The translations under genes were made by a program, and so were the position numbers. This document shows positions 1 through 8,286 of a stretch of 64,000 bases of DNA, piece by piece. This stretch comes from Mesorhizobium sp. M1B.F.Ca.ET.045.04.1.1 (lineage in GTDB: Bacteria; Pseudomonadota; Alphaproteobacteria; Rhizobiales; Rhizobiaceae). The first letter of the stretch is position 1; each line of letters opens with the position of its first letter. Under the pieces are notes generated by a model, which saw nothing but the letters and a program-made list of their open reading frames with translations, ran no database searches and had not been told where the DNA came from. The stretch spans positions 5,991,001 to 6,055,000 of the forward strand of contig NZ_CP034448.1 of NCBI RefSeq assembly GCF_003952465.1, read 5' to 3'.

Positions 1-88
1 CCACAAAACTGTCATGGCATGCCCAAGCTTTCAGCTGGCTTTCAGCCATTTTAGAGATGGTTGAAATGGAATCCGGTGAAATTGCCGA

Positions 89-859
89 TCACGCGGCAAA
101 ACCGAGCACGTCGCGCATGTCGTATTCGCCGGGCGGCTGTCCGGCTACCCAGAGCGCCGCCGCAATAGCGCCGCGCGCGAACATGGAGCGATCGCGGGCG
201 GCATGCGAAAGCGTGAGCCTCTCGCCCTCGGCGAGGAAGCTGACGGAATGCTCGCCGACGATGCTGCCGCCGCGCAGCACGGCAAAGCCGATCTCGCCGG
301 CAGCGCGCGGGCCGGTGACGCCATCGCGGGCGCGCTTCGCCACATCGTCCAGCCTGACGCCACGTCCTCGCGCCGTCGCCTCGCCCAGCATCAGCGCCGT
401 TCCGGATGGCGCGTCGACCTTGAAGCGGTGATGCGCTTCGAAAATCTCGATGTCGCAGTCGTCTCCGCCGAGTGCCCGCGCTGCCTGCTCGACCAGTCCG
501 GTCAGCAGGTTGAGCCCCAGCGAATAGCTGCCGGAGCGCACGATAGCGATTTTCCCGGCAGCGTCGGCGATCGTTTCCAGTTGAGCCGCATCGAAGCCGG
601 TCGAGCCGATGACCAGTGCCGGACCGCCGCGCTCCGCGCAGGCTCTTGCCAGTTCGGCGGACGCTGCCGGCGTGGTGAAGTCGATGACGACATCGGCAAT
701 CGCCAGCGCCTCGTCCCGCTCGACCAGCCCCTCAACCGCCCTGCCCGGCCGGTGGAAACGGGCGACGAGCTCGAGCCGCGGATCGGCCGCGATTGTCTCA
801 GTCATCTGCCGGCCCATGCGGCCGAGCGCGCCGGCGATGGCTATCCTGAGCTGCGGCAT
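89..859 (-). CDS. dapB: 4-hydroxy-tetrahydrodipicolinate reductase (DapB family)
   Basis: 256 residues, slightly short for DapB (about 270). The family reduces HTPA with NAD(P)H in the diaminopimelate/lysine pathway in the cytoplasm. Visible features are the N-terminal dinucleotide loop GALGRMG (residues 10-16), FTTP (61-64), GSTGF (85-89) and the catalytic signature EAHHRFKVDAPSGTAL (141-156) with the His pair and Lys. Oddity: where the family usually has an N-x-S-x-G-x-N segment after the nicotinamide site, this protein reads SGSYSLGLN, so the first Asn is Ser. It may be a second, diverged DapB; rhizobia can carry more than one. The ATG has AGGGAT just upstream. The next gene upstream on the same strand is a ureohydrolase, not a lysine-pathway gene. 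Confidence 0.85.
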   Translation of the reverse strand: MPQLRIAIAGALGRMGRQMTETIAADPRLELVARFHRPGRAVEGLVERDEALAIADVVIDFTTPAASAELARACAERGGPALVIGSTGFDAAQLETIADAAGKIAIVRSGSYSLGLNLLTGLVEQAARALGGDDCDIEIFEAHHRFKVDAPSGTALMLGEATARGRGVRLDDVAKRARDGVTGPRAAGEIGFAVLRGGSIVGEHSVSFLAEGERLTLSHAARDRSMFARGAIAAALWVAGQPPGEYDMRDVLGFAA

Positions 860-921
860 GGCTATCCCTGTCGAAAGCTGAGTCGGAACAATCGTCTAGC
901 ACGCCGCCTTGGCAAATTGAT

Positions 922-1725
922 TCAGACGGCACCGTTCGTCTTCAGCATCATGCCGGCGATCTCCTTGACCAGCTTGGCGGCAACCAGCGCCGTCACATTG
1001 GAGAGGTCCTGACGCGGATTGTATTCGACGATGTCGGCAGCGACGATTGGTTGGTCGATCGACTGGATCAGGCCGATCACCTGGCGGGTGGTCAAGCCGC
1101 CTGGTTCGCGGTGGGAAATGCCGGGCGCGAAGGCCGGATCGAGCGCGTCGATATCCATCGAGATATAGACGGGCGTCTCGAGATTGAGCCCCAGCTCCTC
1201 CTTGAAATGCCGCATCTCCACCACCTCGACGCCGAAGCGCTTGAACTGATCGCGGTGATGATCGTTGACGGTGCGCAAGCCGATCTGGATCAGCCGGTCC
1301 GCGAGCTGCTCCTCCATGATGCGAGCGAAGGGCGAGGTGTGCGAGCGCGGATTGTCACCGTAGGAATGATAGATGTCCGGATGCGCGTCGATATGAACGA
1401 TCGTCAGGCTAGGATGGCGTCGGCGCACGGCGCGCAACACCGGCCAGGAAATGGCATGGTCGCCGCCGAGCGAGATCAGCGGGTGGCCGGCATCCAGCGC
1501 GCGGCCGACCTCGTTCTCGATACGATCCCATGGGTCGCCCGGTTGCATGAAATCGAGGTCGCCATGATCGATGAAGCTGTCGGTCAGGTCGAAGCCGATT
1601 TCCGACCATGAGGTATAGGCATCGCTGGCGAGCTCGCGCCGGATCAGCGGCGGCGCCTCGGCCGGTCCGCGCAGGTAGGACGAGTTCTCGTCATGCGGAA
1701 TGCCCAGAAGCGATACCTTGGCCAC
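922..1725 (-). CDS. Agmatinase/arginase-family ureohydrolase
   Basis: 267 residues. Binuclear-manganese ureohydrolase fold: GGDH (87-90), HIDAHPD (111-117) and SMDIDALDPAFAPG (179-192) supply the classical ligands H90, D113, H115, D117, D181 and D183. The family hydrolyses guanidino compounds (arginine, agmatine, guanidinobutyrate, formimidoylglutamate) to urea or formamide. The substrate cannot be read from the motifs; the short N-terminus resembles bacterial agmatinase-like or guanidinobase enzymes more than arginase. It lies 62 bases upstream of dapB on the same strand and could be co-transcribed. The divergent gene to the right starts 212 bases away, so the promoter lies in that gap. Confidence 0.85.
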   Translation of the reverse strand: MAKVSLLGIPHDENSSYLRGPAEAPPLIRRELASDAYTSWSEIGFDLTDSFIDHGDLDFMQPGDPWDRIENEVGRALDAGHPLISLGGDHAISWPVLRAVRRRHPSLTIVHIDAHPDIYHSYGDNPRSHTSPFARIMEEQLADRLIQIGLRTVNDHHRDQFKRFGVEVVEMRHFKEELGLNLETPVYISMDIDALDPAFAPGISHREPGGLTTRQVIGLIQSIDQPIVAADIVEYNPRQDLSNVTALVAAKLVKEIAGMMLKTNGAV

Positions 1726-1937
1726 GACTTCCTCCTTCGTTACGGAGACAGGGTGCCTCTATAGACGCCGGAGCTGGCGGGTGCGACCGCAGCCACTTGG
1801 GCCAGATCGCAAAACACGCCGTTTAGAGCTGCGCGAATGTGAAGCGCTACACTCATCAGGGCTCGCGCGATGTGCTAATTTAGCTCCGCTGTCCGGCCGC
1901 GACGCGCCGCCCGGACCGGGTCCGAGGGGGGACGCTC

Positions 1938-4694
1938 ATGTTACGGCCAGTGCATGTCCTGGTTCTTTCCTGCCTCGCGCTCGCACCATTCGCCGGCGGG
2001 GCATTCGCCGCCCAGGCATCTTCCGACAAATCCGACGATGCGGCAAAGAAGGCCGCGCTCGCCGAGGCGATCACCACCTGCGACCAGGGCGCCTCCGTGC
2101 CGCTCGACCCCGAAGCCAAGGCGCCGCCGATCCAGTATGGCGAGCTCTTCCCGTTCGATATGAACCTCGGCAAGCTCAAAGACCTGGCCGACAAATGCCA
2201 GGCGGCGATGCTCGGCGCGCCGCAGGAAAAGCGGTTGACGCTGCAATGGCTGCGGGTCCAGGTCGCGCTCAACCAGCCGGGACTTACCTTTCTCCTGCCG
2301 CAGATCAAGCTGCTCGCCGACGGCGGCAGCCCCGAGGCGAATTATCTCCTCTACGAGGTCTATTCGGTGCATCGCCACGACAGCGCGGATGCCGGTCCGC
2401 CGCCGGTCTCGCGCGACATGGCGCTCGATGCCTTGCGGAAGGCCGGGGCCGCCGGCCATCTCATGGCGCTTGAGACGCTGCTCCGTCAGTATATCGATGG
2501 GCCGCTGCTGCGCCGCGACGCGCACAAGGTGGTCGAGACCGCGCAACGCGTCATCGACGCGCCGGCCCAGGGCCAATCGCCGGGCGAATGGGACAGCCAG
2601 TTCCGCGCCGCCATGCCGCTGCTGATTGCGCGGACGACGCTGACGGAAGACGGATTCACGAGCGAGGAGCAGCAAAAGGCCTTTCATGCCGTCGAGACGG
2701 ATTCCCAGGCCGGGACCAACGGCTCCGGACGATCGGCGCTGGCTTACATCAAGGCGTTGCGGCTGGGACGCGGGACCTCGCAGGACGCGACGAAGGCCAG
2801 GCAGTTGCTGGAGGCGCGCGTCGGCAGCGATCAGTATGCCGTGACGATGCTGGCCGACATGCTGGCCAAGGGCGAAGGCGGCGCGGCGGACGGCAAGCGG
2901 GCCATTGCCGTGCTGCGCGCCGCAACCAAGACTGTCGCCGAGGCCAGGCCGATGCTGGCCGGCCTACTCCTGGACGGCAAGTTCGTCGGCCGCCAGCCGC
3001 GTGAAGCGATCCAACTGCTCAACGCCCCGTGGGATCTCGACGCCGGCATCAGGCTGGCGAAGCTGCTTCCCGATTATGGCGGCGTCCAGATCGACAATCC
3101 GGGCATGTTGATCGAGCGCCTGAGCGACGGCGCCGAGGCCGGCGAGCCGGGCGCGGCCGTTGCGCTGGCGCGGCTGCAGCTCTCCGACGATCAACAGTTC
3201 AAGAATGAGGATTTGGCGCGCGCCATGCTGAAGCCGCTGGCCGATAGCGGCGACCGCGACGCGCTCTGGCTCTACGCCTCGACGCAATACGCCAATCTCG
3301 ATTCGACCAGCTATCGACCGTCGCGCCGCGACGGCGGCCTGAGCGACGATGATCTGAAAGCGCTGATCGGTGAGGGCGAAGGCAAGAAGGAACCGCAGGC
3401 CTATCTGCTTCATGCCAAGCTGCTGCGGCGGGGCTTGATCTATCCGCAGGACGACGTCAGGGCGACCGCGATGCTGATCAACGCCGCCAATCTCGGCAGC
3501 GTCGAAGCCATGGTGCTGCTCGGCGACGCCTATGACAACGGTCTCGGCATCGACAAGAACCCGCGCGAGCGGCTGCACGCGTGGCGCGAGGCCGCACGGC
3601 TCGGTTCGCTCAAGGCAAGGGGCAAGCTTGCCGATGCCTTCACCTTCGACAGTTTCGACCGGCTGATAACGCTGCGCGAAGGCATCACCAACCGCATTGC
3701 CCTCTACAATGACGGCATCGGCAGGATGGGCGCCGGGGTGTTCGGCGGCGATGCCGGTATCGAACTAAGCGGCCTTTTTTCCGGACCGGCCTCCAGTGCC
3801 GGAACGGCCGCGGTCGCCGCCGCGGTGATGGACGCGTTCCGTCAAGCGCCGGCCGGCCTCGACGAGGAAAACCTGGTCAGCGTCGGCAAGGCCCTGCCCG
3901 ACGAGATCCGCGCCGCGATCGAGACGACGCTGAAGAGCGAAGGTTTTTATGCCGGCGAGCCGAAGGGCTATTTCGGTCCGGACGTACGCAAGGCGCTGGC
4001 CGCCTGGGTCGATGCCAAAGGCCCGCTGGCCGATGCTCCGAGCCCGCAAACGGCGGCCGGGACACAGCAGGCGGCACCGGCTTCAGACATGCTCGCGGGC
4101 GAAATCCTCGACCGCGTCCGCGACAAGGTGTTCGCCAAGGCGCAGGCGGCCAAGACGGAGAAGCAGAAGCTTGCCGCCATCAAGCAGCTGGGCATGCTCG
4201 CCCGCTATGGCGACCTCCCGTCGCGCTGGGTGCTGGTGCGCAACTACCACCAGGCAAGAGCCATCCGGTCGGTCGTCACGCCCGAGGAGATCACCCGCTA
4301 TGCGCTGGACATCCTGGTGTCGAAACCCGAGGGCGTCGACAAGCCAGAATTCGAGTTCATCTTCGACCTGACGCAGATCGCGAAGGACCGGAAATCCAAG
4401 GCGGTCGGCAGCGCCGCCCTGCAGGCAATCCGCGACGATCCGCGCATGCAGGATCCGCTGACGCTAGGCGCCATCATGGGTCAGTTCGCTTTCGCGCCGG
4501 AGGCCTGCGACTCCGTGCTCACTGCTGCCCGCAAAGCCGACATCAACGGTGTGGGGGCAGACGGGTGCGATGAGCAAACACGCAGCGCCCTCATCGCCTT
4601 CGCCAAGGACAAGGGCGCGTCCGGTGTCGATGCCGCGGCGCGCAAGGCGGCCTCAGAGGAGATCAGGACACTGGACGCGCAGGCGGCGAAGTAG
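1938..4694 (+). CDS. Secreted Sel1-repeat protein with peptidoglycan-binding-like segment
   Basis: 918 residues. The N-terminus (about 25 residues, ending in the Ala-rich GGAFAAQA region) is a Sec signal peptide. Most of the chain is helical repeat; a clear Sel1-type unit (LLGDAYDNGLGIDKNPRERL, then W-x3-A-x2-G) lies near residues 524-556. Around 655-695 a segment of the type L-K-x-E-G-F-Y-x-G-x3-G-Y-F-G-P-x-V-R-x-A-L resembles a PG_binding_1 domain. Sel1/TPR proteins of this kind serve as periplasmic scaffolds, in alphaproteobacteria often in envelope assembly or exopolysaccharide control (ExoR is a smaller example). The ATG is preceded by a GAGGGGGGA ribosome-binding site. Function is not known from sequence. 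Confidence 0.8.
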   Translation: MLRPVHVLVLSCLALAPFAGGAFAAQASSDKSDDAAKKAALAEAITTCDQGASVPLDPEAKAPPIQYGELFPFDMNLGKLKDLADKCQAAMLGAPQEKRLTLQWLRVQVALNQPGLTFLLPQIKLLADGGSPEANYLLYEVYSVHRHDSADAGPPPVSRDMALDALRKAGAAGHLMALETLLRQYIDGPLLRRDAHKVVETAQRVIDAPAQGQSPGEWDSQFRAAMPLLIARTTLTEDGFTSEEQQKAFHAVETDSQAGTNGSGRSALAYIKALRLGRGTSQDATKARQLLEARVGSDQYAVTMLADMLAKGEGGAADGKRAIAVLRAATKTVAEARPMLAGLLLDGKFVGRQPREAIQLLNAPWDLDAGIRLAKLLPDYGGVQIDNPGMLIERLSDGAEAGEPGAAVALARLQLSDDQQFKNEDLARAMLKPLADSGDRDALWLYASTQYANLDSTSYRPSRRDGGLSDDDLKALIGEGEGKKEPQAYLLHAKLLRRGLIYPQDDVRATAMLINAANLGSVEAMVLLGDAYDNGLGIDKNPRERLHAWREAARLGSLKARGKLADAFTFDSFDRLITLREGITNRIALYNDGIGRMGAGVFGGDAGIELSGLFSGPASSAGTAAVAAAVMDAFRQAPAGLDEENLVSVGKALPDEIRAAIETTLKSEGFYAGEPKGYFGPDVRKALAAWVDAKGPLADAPSPQTAAGTQQAAPASDMLAGEILDRVRDKVFAKAQAAKTEKQKLAAIKQLGMLARYGDLPSRWVLVRNYHQARAIRSVVTPEEITRYALDILVSKPEGVDKPEFEFIFDLTQIAKDRKSKAVGSAALQAIRDDPRMQDPLTLGAIMGQFAFAPEACDSVLTAARKADINGVGADGCDEQTRSALIAFAKDKGASGVDAAARKAASEEIRTLDAQAAK

Positions 4695-4722
4695 TCAGAG
4701 CCAAGCAATCAAAGCAGTTTAC

Positions 4723-4764
4723 GCAATTCCGGACGGAAAACCGCTGCGCACTTCCTGGAATTGC
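4723..4764. repeat. Mosaic palindromic repeat (AATTCC type)
   Basis: GCAATTCC at the left pairs with GGAATTGC at the right, around a core containing AACCGCTGCGCACT. The same core occurs inside the ATGCATGTCG-type palindromes elsewhere in this window (22.6, 24.1 and 36.2 kb), so it belongs to one mosaic family. It lies between two convergent genes, where its transcript would fold as a hairpin. Confidence 0.65.
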
Positions 4765-6870
4765 TTAAAGCGCCCTGAGCCACACCTTGTTGTCGTGGAA
4801 GGCGGCCCCGCCATAGGGCGCCGGCGCGTCGGCGCCGGTCAGCACATTTATGCCCTCGCCGCGCTCATGCGCGCTGTTTGGCCAGATGCCTTCGGCCACC
4901 ACGACGCCGCGCTTCACGCCGTCGAAGAGTTTTGCATGCAGCACGAGGTCGCCGCGCCGGTTGCCGACCTCGACGCGACCGCCATCCTCGATGCCGAGCG
5001 CCGCCGCGTCCTCGGGATGCAAGAGCAGCTCCGGCCTGCCTTCCTTGGCCATCGACACCGGAGTCTCGGCAAAGGTCGAGTTCAGAAAATTGCGCGCCGG
5101 CGAAGTGGTCAGGCGGAACGGATGCTCCTCGTCCGCCACCTCGATCAGGTCGACATGGTCGGGGAGCTCAGGCAGCCGCTCGACCGGCCCGAACAGGCCC
5201 ATGCTCTTCGGCGGCCGGTTGGGCGCCGATTGTCCCGTCCAGTTGGCCCGGAAGTGGAACTTTTTATCGGCATGGCCGAAGCCGCCGATGAAATGCGCGT
5301 CGTCGAAATCGGGCTGCAGGTCGACCCATTTCTGTTCCTTCAGGCTGTCGAAGCTGCCGATCCCGCGCTTGCCGAGGATGATGTCGATATGCTCTTTCTC
5401 GGTCAGGCCGAAGCCCGGCCGGTCGCCGACGCCGAGCCGTTTGCCGAGTTCCTCATTGACGTAGTGGTTGGTGCGCGGCCCTTGTGGTGGCTCGATCAGC
5501 TTGGGGCCGAGCGTGATGTGCTGGTTGCCGCCGCCCTTATAGATGTCGTCATGCTCAAGGAACATTGTCGCCGGCAGCACGACGTCGGCGAGCTTCGCCG
5601 TATCGGTCATGAACTGCTCGTGCACGCAAGAGAACAGGTCCTCGCGCAGGAAACCCTGCTTCACCAATCGCTGCTCGGGCGCAACGTTCACCGGATTGGT
5701 GTTCTGGATCAGCATCGCTGTCACCGGCGGGCCGCCGTAGAGCGCGTCGGCCGCTCCGGTCAGTACCGGGCCGATGCGCGAATGGTCGAGATAGCGCACG
5801 TTCGGGTCGCGCATCGCGGTGCCTTCAAGCACATCCTGGTTCAGCTTGAAGATGCCGGAATTGGAATGGAAAGCGCCGCCGCCCTCATATTGCCAGGCGC
5901 CGATGACGGCGGCGATGCAGGAGACGGCATGCATGTTGACCGAACCGTTGCGCTGGCGGGCAAAACCGTAGCCGAGGCGGAAGTAGGTCTTCTTCGTCGT
6001 GCCGACGAGATTTGCGAAAGCCTCGATCTCGGCGACGCTCAAGCCCGTGATGGCCGCCGCCCATTCGGGCGTGCGCGTTTTCAGATGCCCTTCCAGTCCG
6101 CGCGGATCATCGGTGTATTTTTCGAGATAGGCGCGGTCGGCCATGCCGTCGCGAAACAACACATGCATGACTGCGCAGGCGAGCGCGCCATCCGTGCCGG
6201 GCTTGAGCACCAGGCCGAGATCGGCCTGCTTCATGGTGGCGTTGTCATAGATGTCGACGACGACGATCTTGGCGCCGCGTTCCTTGCGCGCCCTGGTCGC
6301 ATGGGTCATGACGTTGACCTGCGTGACCACGGCATTGGTGCCCCAGATCACCACGCAATCGGACTTCGCCATCTCGCGCGGATCGGGACCGCGGAGCGCA
6401 CCTGCTCCCATCATCCAGCCGGTCCAGGCAAGATTGGTGCAGATCGAGCCGAAGAAGCCCGAATATTTCTTGGCATGCCGCAGCCGCTCGATGCCATCGC
6501 GCTGCACCAGCCCCATCGTGCCCGCATAGAAATATGGCCAGACCGTTTCCGAGCCGTATTTCGCTTCGGCGGCGATGAATTTTTCGGCGACGAGATCGAG
6601 CGCGGCCTCCCAACTGGATTCCTTCCAGGCGCCCTCTCCCTTGCCGCCCGAGCGCACCAGCGGCTTCAGCAGGCGATCCGGATGATGGACGCGGTCCGCA
6701 TAGCGGGCGACCTTGGCGCAGACGACGCCAGATGTGTAGGTGTTGGCCTTGGCACCGTGGACGCGGCCGATGCGGTTGCCTTCGAGCAACTCGACCTCGA
6801 GCGCGCAGGTCGAGGGGCAGTCATGCGGACAGGCCGAATGGCCGATCTTGAGCTTGGCGTGCTGGTTCAT
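4765..6870 (-). CDS. Molybdopterin-dependent oxidoreductase with 4Fe-4S cluster
   Basis: 701 residues, DMSO-reductase superfamily (bis-MGD). The N-terminus carries the iron-sulfur motif C14-x3-C18-x3-C22-x28-C51 (CPHDCPSTC then VCAKV). Later segments fit the family: GTNAV and TNPVNVAPEQ for the cofactor-binding core, and a C-terminal molydopterin-dinucleotide-binding beta domain beginning near RLTTSPARNFLNST. No twin-arginine signal is visible, so it is probably cytoplasmic. The physiological substrate is unknown; such stand-alone enzymes are often called formate dehydrogenase-like or thiosulfate reductase-like without proof. The moaD/moaE genes at 30.7-31.4 kb would serve its cofactor. An IS element lies 71 bases upstream of its start and may have separated it from its original promoter. 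Confidence 0.85.
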   Translation of the reverse strand: MNQHAKLKIGHSACPHDCPSTCALEVELLEGNRIGRVHGAKANTYTSGVVCAKVARYADRVHHPDRLLKPLVRSGGKGEGAWKESSWEAALDLVAEKFIAAEAKYGSETVWPYFYAGTMGLVQRDGIERLRHAKKYSGFFGSICTNLAWTGWMMGAGALRGPDPREMAKSDCVVIWGTNAVVTQVNVMTHATRARKERGAKIVVVDIYDNATMKQADLGLVLKPGTDGALACAVMHVLFRDGMADRAYLEKYTDDPRGLEGHLKTRTPEWAAAITGLSVAEIEAFANLVGTTKKTYFRLGYGFARQRNGSVNMHAVSCIAAVIGAWQYEGGGAFHSNSGIFKLNQDVLEGTAMRDPNVRYLDHSRIGPVLTGAADALYGGPPVTAMLIQNTNPVNVAPEQRLVKQGFLREDLFSCVHEQFMTDTAKLADVVLPATMFLEHDDIYKGGGNQHITLGPKLIEPPQGPRTNHYVNEELGKRLGVGDRPGFGLTEKEHIDIILGKRGIGSFDSLKEQKWVDLQPDFDDAHFIGGFGHADKKFHFRANWTGQSAPNRPPKSMGLFGPVERLPELPDHVDLIEVADEEHPFRLTTSPARNFLNSTFAETPVSMAKEGRPELLLHPEDAAALGIEDGGRVEVGNRRGDLVLHAKLFDGVKRGVVVAEGIWPNSAHERGEGINVLTGADAPAPYGGAAFHDNKVWLRAL

Positions 6871-6931
6871 GCTCGGGTGTGTAGCGGGTTTTGTGGGAGA
6901 GGTGTAGGGCCAGATGATTAGCTAATCTCCC

Positions 6932-6941
6932 CCCTCGAGGG
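6932..6941. repeat. Left target-site duplication of the IS4-family element
   Basis: CCCTCGAGGG, a perfect 10-base palindrome, sits directly outside the left terminal inverted repeat. Its partner at 8264-8273 is CCCTTGAGGG, one mismatch. Ten bases fits IS4-family duplications, and the CCC-N4-GGG form recalls the GGG-N5-CCC preference described for IS231. Confidence 0.7.
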
Positions 6942-8263
6942 CATAGGCGCTAAGATAGGCATTGCGGCGCGGAATCGGTTGTGATTCTACGCTGGGATGA
7001 CACACGAATCGCTTGTTGATGATGGCTGGGCCGAGACACTTGAGCTTCTCGGTGGCGAAGAGTTGATCGCAGGAAGTGCGCGCGAGACGAAGGCGTTCCT
7101 GCGACCACGTGGCATCCGGTCGGCGTGCGATCTGTTGCGCCTGACGCTGGCTTACTGCCTTGGCAAGGTGGGCATGCGGGGCGTCGTGGCCTGGGCGGCG
7201 GCGAGCGGGATAGCCGATATCTCGGACGTGGCCTTGCTCGGCCGGCTGCGCAATGCAGGGCCATGGCTGCAGCAGCTGATTGGGCATCTTTTGAAGCGCG
7301 AGGAGGCAGGCTTGGCCAAGGGCCGGCTGATCCGCATCCTGGATGCGACGGCGGTTGCCAAGGCCGGTGCGCATGAGAAGAAGAACAATGGGCTTTGGCG
7401 CATGCACTGCGCCTTCGAGCTTGAGCGCGAGCAGTTCGATTTCCTCGAGATCACCGACCAGAGCGAGGCCGAGCTGATCGACCGCGTGCCGGTGGTGCCG
7501 GGCGAGATCCGCATCGGCGACCGCGCCTATCTGCAGGCCGAGCGGATCGCAAAGGTCATGGAGCAAGGCGGCGACGTTGTCGTGCGCGCGTCGTGGAAGA
7601 ATGCGCGATGGCTCGACGCCGACGGCGAGGCGTTCGATCTCATCGGCCACCTGGAGAGCGGCCGCGACGAGGTCTTCGAAACGCCTGTCCGGCTGGGCCT
7701 CAAGAAGGGCGCGCCTGTGAAGATGCGCCTGATCGCCTTGCGCAAATCCGAGGCCGCGGCACAGGAAGCGCGGCGCAAAATCAACAAGGAAGCCAGGGCC
7801 AAGGGCAACAAGGTTCGCCCGGAGACGCTGATTGCGGCCGGCTTCGTCATCCTTGTAACCTCGCTTGACCGGGAGGAGTTTCCCGCCGGCACAGTTATCA
7901 AGCTCTATCGCATGCGCTGGCGCATCGAGCTCGCCTTCAAGCGGCTGAAGAGCCTGATCGGGCTGCGCGCGCCTCCCGCCAAAGACCCAAGGATCGCAAA
8001 GCCTTGGATTCTTGCCCACTTCCTCATCGCGCTTGTGACCGAACCCCTCTCGCAGGAGTTGGGTGTCTCTCCCCCTTGAGCGACGGGCGCCCGCTGCTGT
8101 GGCGGGCTACCCGCCAGATCGTCGCCTCCCTGATCGCAGCGATCTTTACTCAGCCGCCCCTGGCAGCCCTGCGCCAAAACCTCCCTGCCTTGCGATATCG
8201 TTGGCGTGAGCCACCACGAAAGCGCAAATTTCAGTCCATGCCAAAGCTATCTTAGCGCCTATG
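6942..8263. mobile_element. Complete IS4-family insertion sequence (1322 bp)
   Basis: Both ends carry the perfect 17-base inverted repeat CATAGGCGCTAAGATAG (6942-6958, and its complement at 8247-8263). A single transposase gene fills most of the element. The flanks are 10-base near-identical palindromes. Removing the element and one copy rejoins CTCCC-CCTCGAGGG-GGAGATC, the CTCCCCC...GGGGGAG hairpin of an intergenic repeat seen elsewhere in this window (10.4, 37.2 and 44.2 kb). The element therefore appears intact and inserted into the centre of such a palindrome. It separates the ABC-F gene from the molybdopterin oxidoreductase. Confidence 0.85.
6997..8079 (+). CDS. IS4-family transposase
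   Basis: 360 residues. The IS4 signature Y-x2-R-x3-E-x6-K is exact: YRMRWRIELAFKRLK gives Y304, R307, E311 and K318. The other two catalytic acidic residues are D115 in RILDATAV and D174 in RIGDRAYL, completing a DDE set. The chain is uninterrupted and ends within the element, so it is probably functional. The frame stays open past the likely catalytic domain to residue 360 (LSQELGVSPP). It is the only gene between the terminal repeats. Base composition is close to the surroundings, so the element is not obviously a recent arrival from a distant genus. Confidence 0.92.
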   Translation: MTHESLVDDGWAETLELLGGEELIAGSARETKAFLRPRGIRSACDLLRLTLAYCLGKVGMRGVVAWAAASGIADISDVALLGRLRNAGPWLQQLIGHLLKREEAGLAKGRLIRILDATAVAKAGAHEKKNNGLWRMHCAFELEREQFDFLEITDQSEAELIDRVPVVPGEIRIGDRAYLQAERIAKVMEQGGDVVVRASWKNARWLDADGEAFDLIGHLESGRDEVFETPVRLGLKKGAPVKMRLIALRKSEAAAQEARRKINKEARAKGNKVRPETLIAAGFVILVTSLDREEFPAGTVIKLYRMRWRIELAFKRLKSLIGLRAPPAKDPRIAKPWILAHFLIALVTEPLSQELGVSPP

Positions 8264-8273
8264 CCCTTGAGGG
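8264..8273. repeat. Right target-site duplication of the IS4-family element
   Basis: CCCTTGAGGG directly outside the right terminal inverted repeat. It differs by one base (T for C) from the left copy, either a mutation since insertion or variation already present. GGAGATC follows and completes the right half of the interrupted intergenic palindrome. Confidence 0.7.
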
Positions 8274-8286
8274 GGAGATCACGCTC

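Noticed and set aside
4549..6921. A 790-codon open frame on the plus strand
   Set aside because: It is antisense to the molybdopterin oxidoreductase, which has clear motifs. The long frame is a by-product of high GC3 in the true gene.
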